From: an uncultured Bacteroidota bacterium
Lineage (GTDB): Bacteria; Bacteroidota; Bacteroidia; Chitinophagales; Chitinophagaceae
DNA length: 6,829 bases
Direction: 5' to 3'
Assembly (NCBI GenBank): GCA_946887345.1
Contig: CAMPKR010000134.1
Span: 1 to 6,829, forward strand
Below are positions 6,496 to 6,829 of the stretch, one piece after another. The notes below the pieces were generated by a model, which saw only the letters and a program-made list of their open reading frames with translations, made no database searches and was not told where the DNA came from. Positions within the stretch are counted from its first letter, which is position 1; the number at the start of each line of letters is the position of its first letter. Both the position numbers and the translations under genes were made by a program.

Positions 6496-6503
6496 TATCT
6501 TTA
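6496..6503 (+). promoter_or_regulatory. Probable -7 promoter box TATCTTTA for the secreted-protein gene
   Basis: TATCTTTA matches TAnnTTTG except for the last base. It lies 35 bases before the ATG at 6539, so unlike the other boxes here it would give a leader of about 30 bases. That leader is very AT-rich and contains the dyads at 6516-6534. No clear -33 element is seen, so this is a moderate call. Confidence 0.4.
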
Positions 6504-6515
6504 CCGCTCATTTGG

Positions 6516-6534
6516 TTAATAATTTATTAATAAA
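6516..6534. repeat. Overlapping AT-only dyads just upstream of the secreted-protein gene
   Basis: TTAATAA (6516-6522) and TTATTAA (6524-6530) form a perfect 7-1-7 inverted repeat. TTTATTAATAAA (6523-6534) is an overlapping 12-base palindrome. Both lie 5 to 23 bases before the ATG at 6539. They could be a weak RNA fold, a protein site, or simply the A/T-rich, unstructured leader often found before well-translated Bacteroidota genes. Confidence 0.35.
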
Positions 6535-6538
6535 GAAT

Positions 6539-6829
6539 ATGGCACGTAGTGTACGTAACCTTCTCATATTGCTCTTTACTTTCGGCTCTTTAAGCGCTTT
6601 CGCCCAGGACTTTGGTTCTATTGAGGGTACCGTCAAGGATGAAAAGGGCGAACCTGTAATAGGGGCTATCATTGAAGTTATTTCCAGCGGTATCAAGAGA
6701 GGTGGCGCTGCTACGGACTATGATGGTTTTTATTCTATCAAGTCGCTGCCTGCAGGCAAGTATGAGGTGATAGGTACCTATTCAGGCTATAAAAAAAGAA
6801 GGATACAGGAAGTAGCCGTAAGCCCCAAC
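6539..6829 (+). CDS. Secreted protein with N-terminal carboxypeptidase-regulatory-like domain, cut by right window edge
   Basis: The 97 visible residues begin with a signal peptide: MARSVR, then a hydrophobic core (about 7-19), then AFA before Q23, a good signal peptidase I site (cleavage after A22). Residues 26-97 read as a CarboxypepD_reg-like beta sandwich: GSIEGTVKDEKGEPVIGAII opens it, TDYDGFYSI follows at about 61-69, and LPAGKYEVIGTYSGYKK at about 72-88. In Bacteroidota this domain occurs at the N terminus of TonB-dependent outer membrane receptors (including SusC-like ones), of other surface proteins, and alone. No TonB box or plug domain falls inside the window, so the full protein cannot be named. 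The frame stays open to the last base. A new transcription unit is likely, after a 115-base spacer. Confidence 0.85.
   Translation, partial: MARSVRNLLILLFTFGSLSAFAQDFGSIEGTVKDEKGEPVIGAIIEVISSGIKRGGAATDYDGFYSIKSLPAGKYEVIGTYSGYKKRRIQEVAVSPN

Noticed and set aside
6508..6696. 62-codon minus-strand frame at the right edge
   Set aside because: It is antisense to the signal peptide and beta-sandwich coding region of the secreted protein, which is far better supported.
1..6829. Search for tRNA, rRNA, CRISPR, transposon ends, phage or defence genes
   Set aside because: Nothing resembling these was seen on either strand; all spacers are under 170 bases and are accounted for by promoters, one terminator and short repeats.

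Overview
The window reads as an ordinary chromosomal segment from a Bacteroidota bacterium, most likely Chitinophagaceae-like. The case rests on promoter boxes of the type TAnnTTTG, near-absent Shine-Dalgarno sequences, AT-rich spacers with short degenerate repeats, a secreted protein with a carboxypeptidase-regulatory-like domain, and protein sequences typical of that phylum. No rRNA, tRNA, CRISPR array, insertion sequence or phage gene is visible. Seven protein genes are supported, two of them cut by the window edges.

Left block, minus strand, read right to left from 4570 to 1: pepA (M17 leucyl aminopeptidase), pdxA (4-hydroxythreonine-4-phosphate dehydrogenase, vitamin B6 synthesis) closed by a strong intrinsic terminator at 1935-1966, then an FAD oxidoreductase fused to a C-terminal Rieske [2Fe-2S] domain with its own leader and an AAAGG ribosome binding site, and finally the N-terminal part of an M16 zinc protease that runs off the left edge.

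Middle: a 160-base divergent spacer (4571-4730) separates pepA from ksgA. Each gene has a consensus TAnnTTTG box ending four bases before its ATG. The M16 gene has the same arrangement with a six-base gap. This predicts leaderless transcripts. On the coding strand of each divergent gene, short degenerate tandem repeats containing AACT lie just upstream of the box.

Right block, plus strand: ksgA/rsmA (16S rRNA dimethyladenosine transferase) is followed after one base by a D-2-hydroxyacid dehydrogenase, almost certainly one transcript. After a 115-base AT-rich spacer, a new gene starts at 6539. It encodes a secreted protein with a signal peptide and a CarboxypepD_reg-like beta-sandwich domain, and it runs off the right edge.

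Most of the content is housekeeping: peptide turnover, cofactor synthesis and ribosome maturation. The points worth following are the FAD-Rieske fusion of unassigned substrate, the leaderless promoter layout with its repeats, and the chance that the ksgA-coupled dehydrogenase serves vitamin B6 or serine metabolism. I see no clear evidence of an undescribed multi-gene system.
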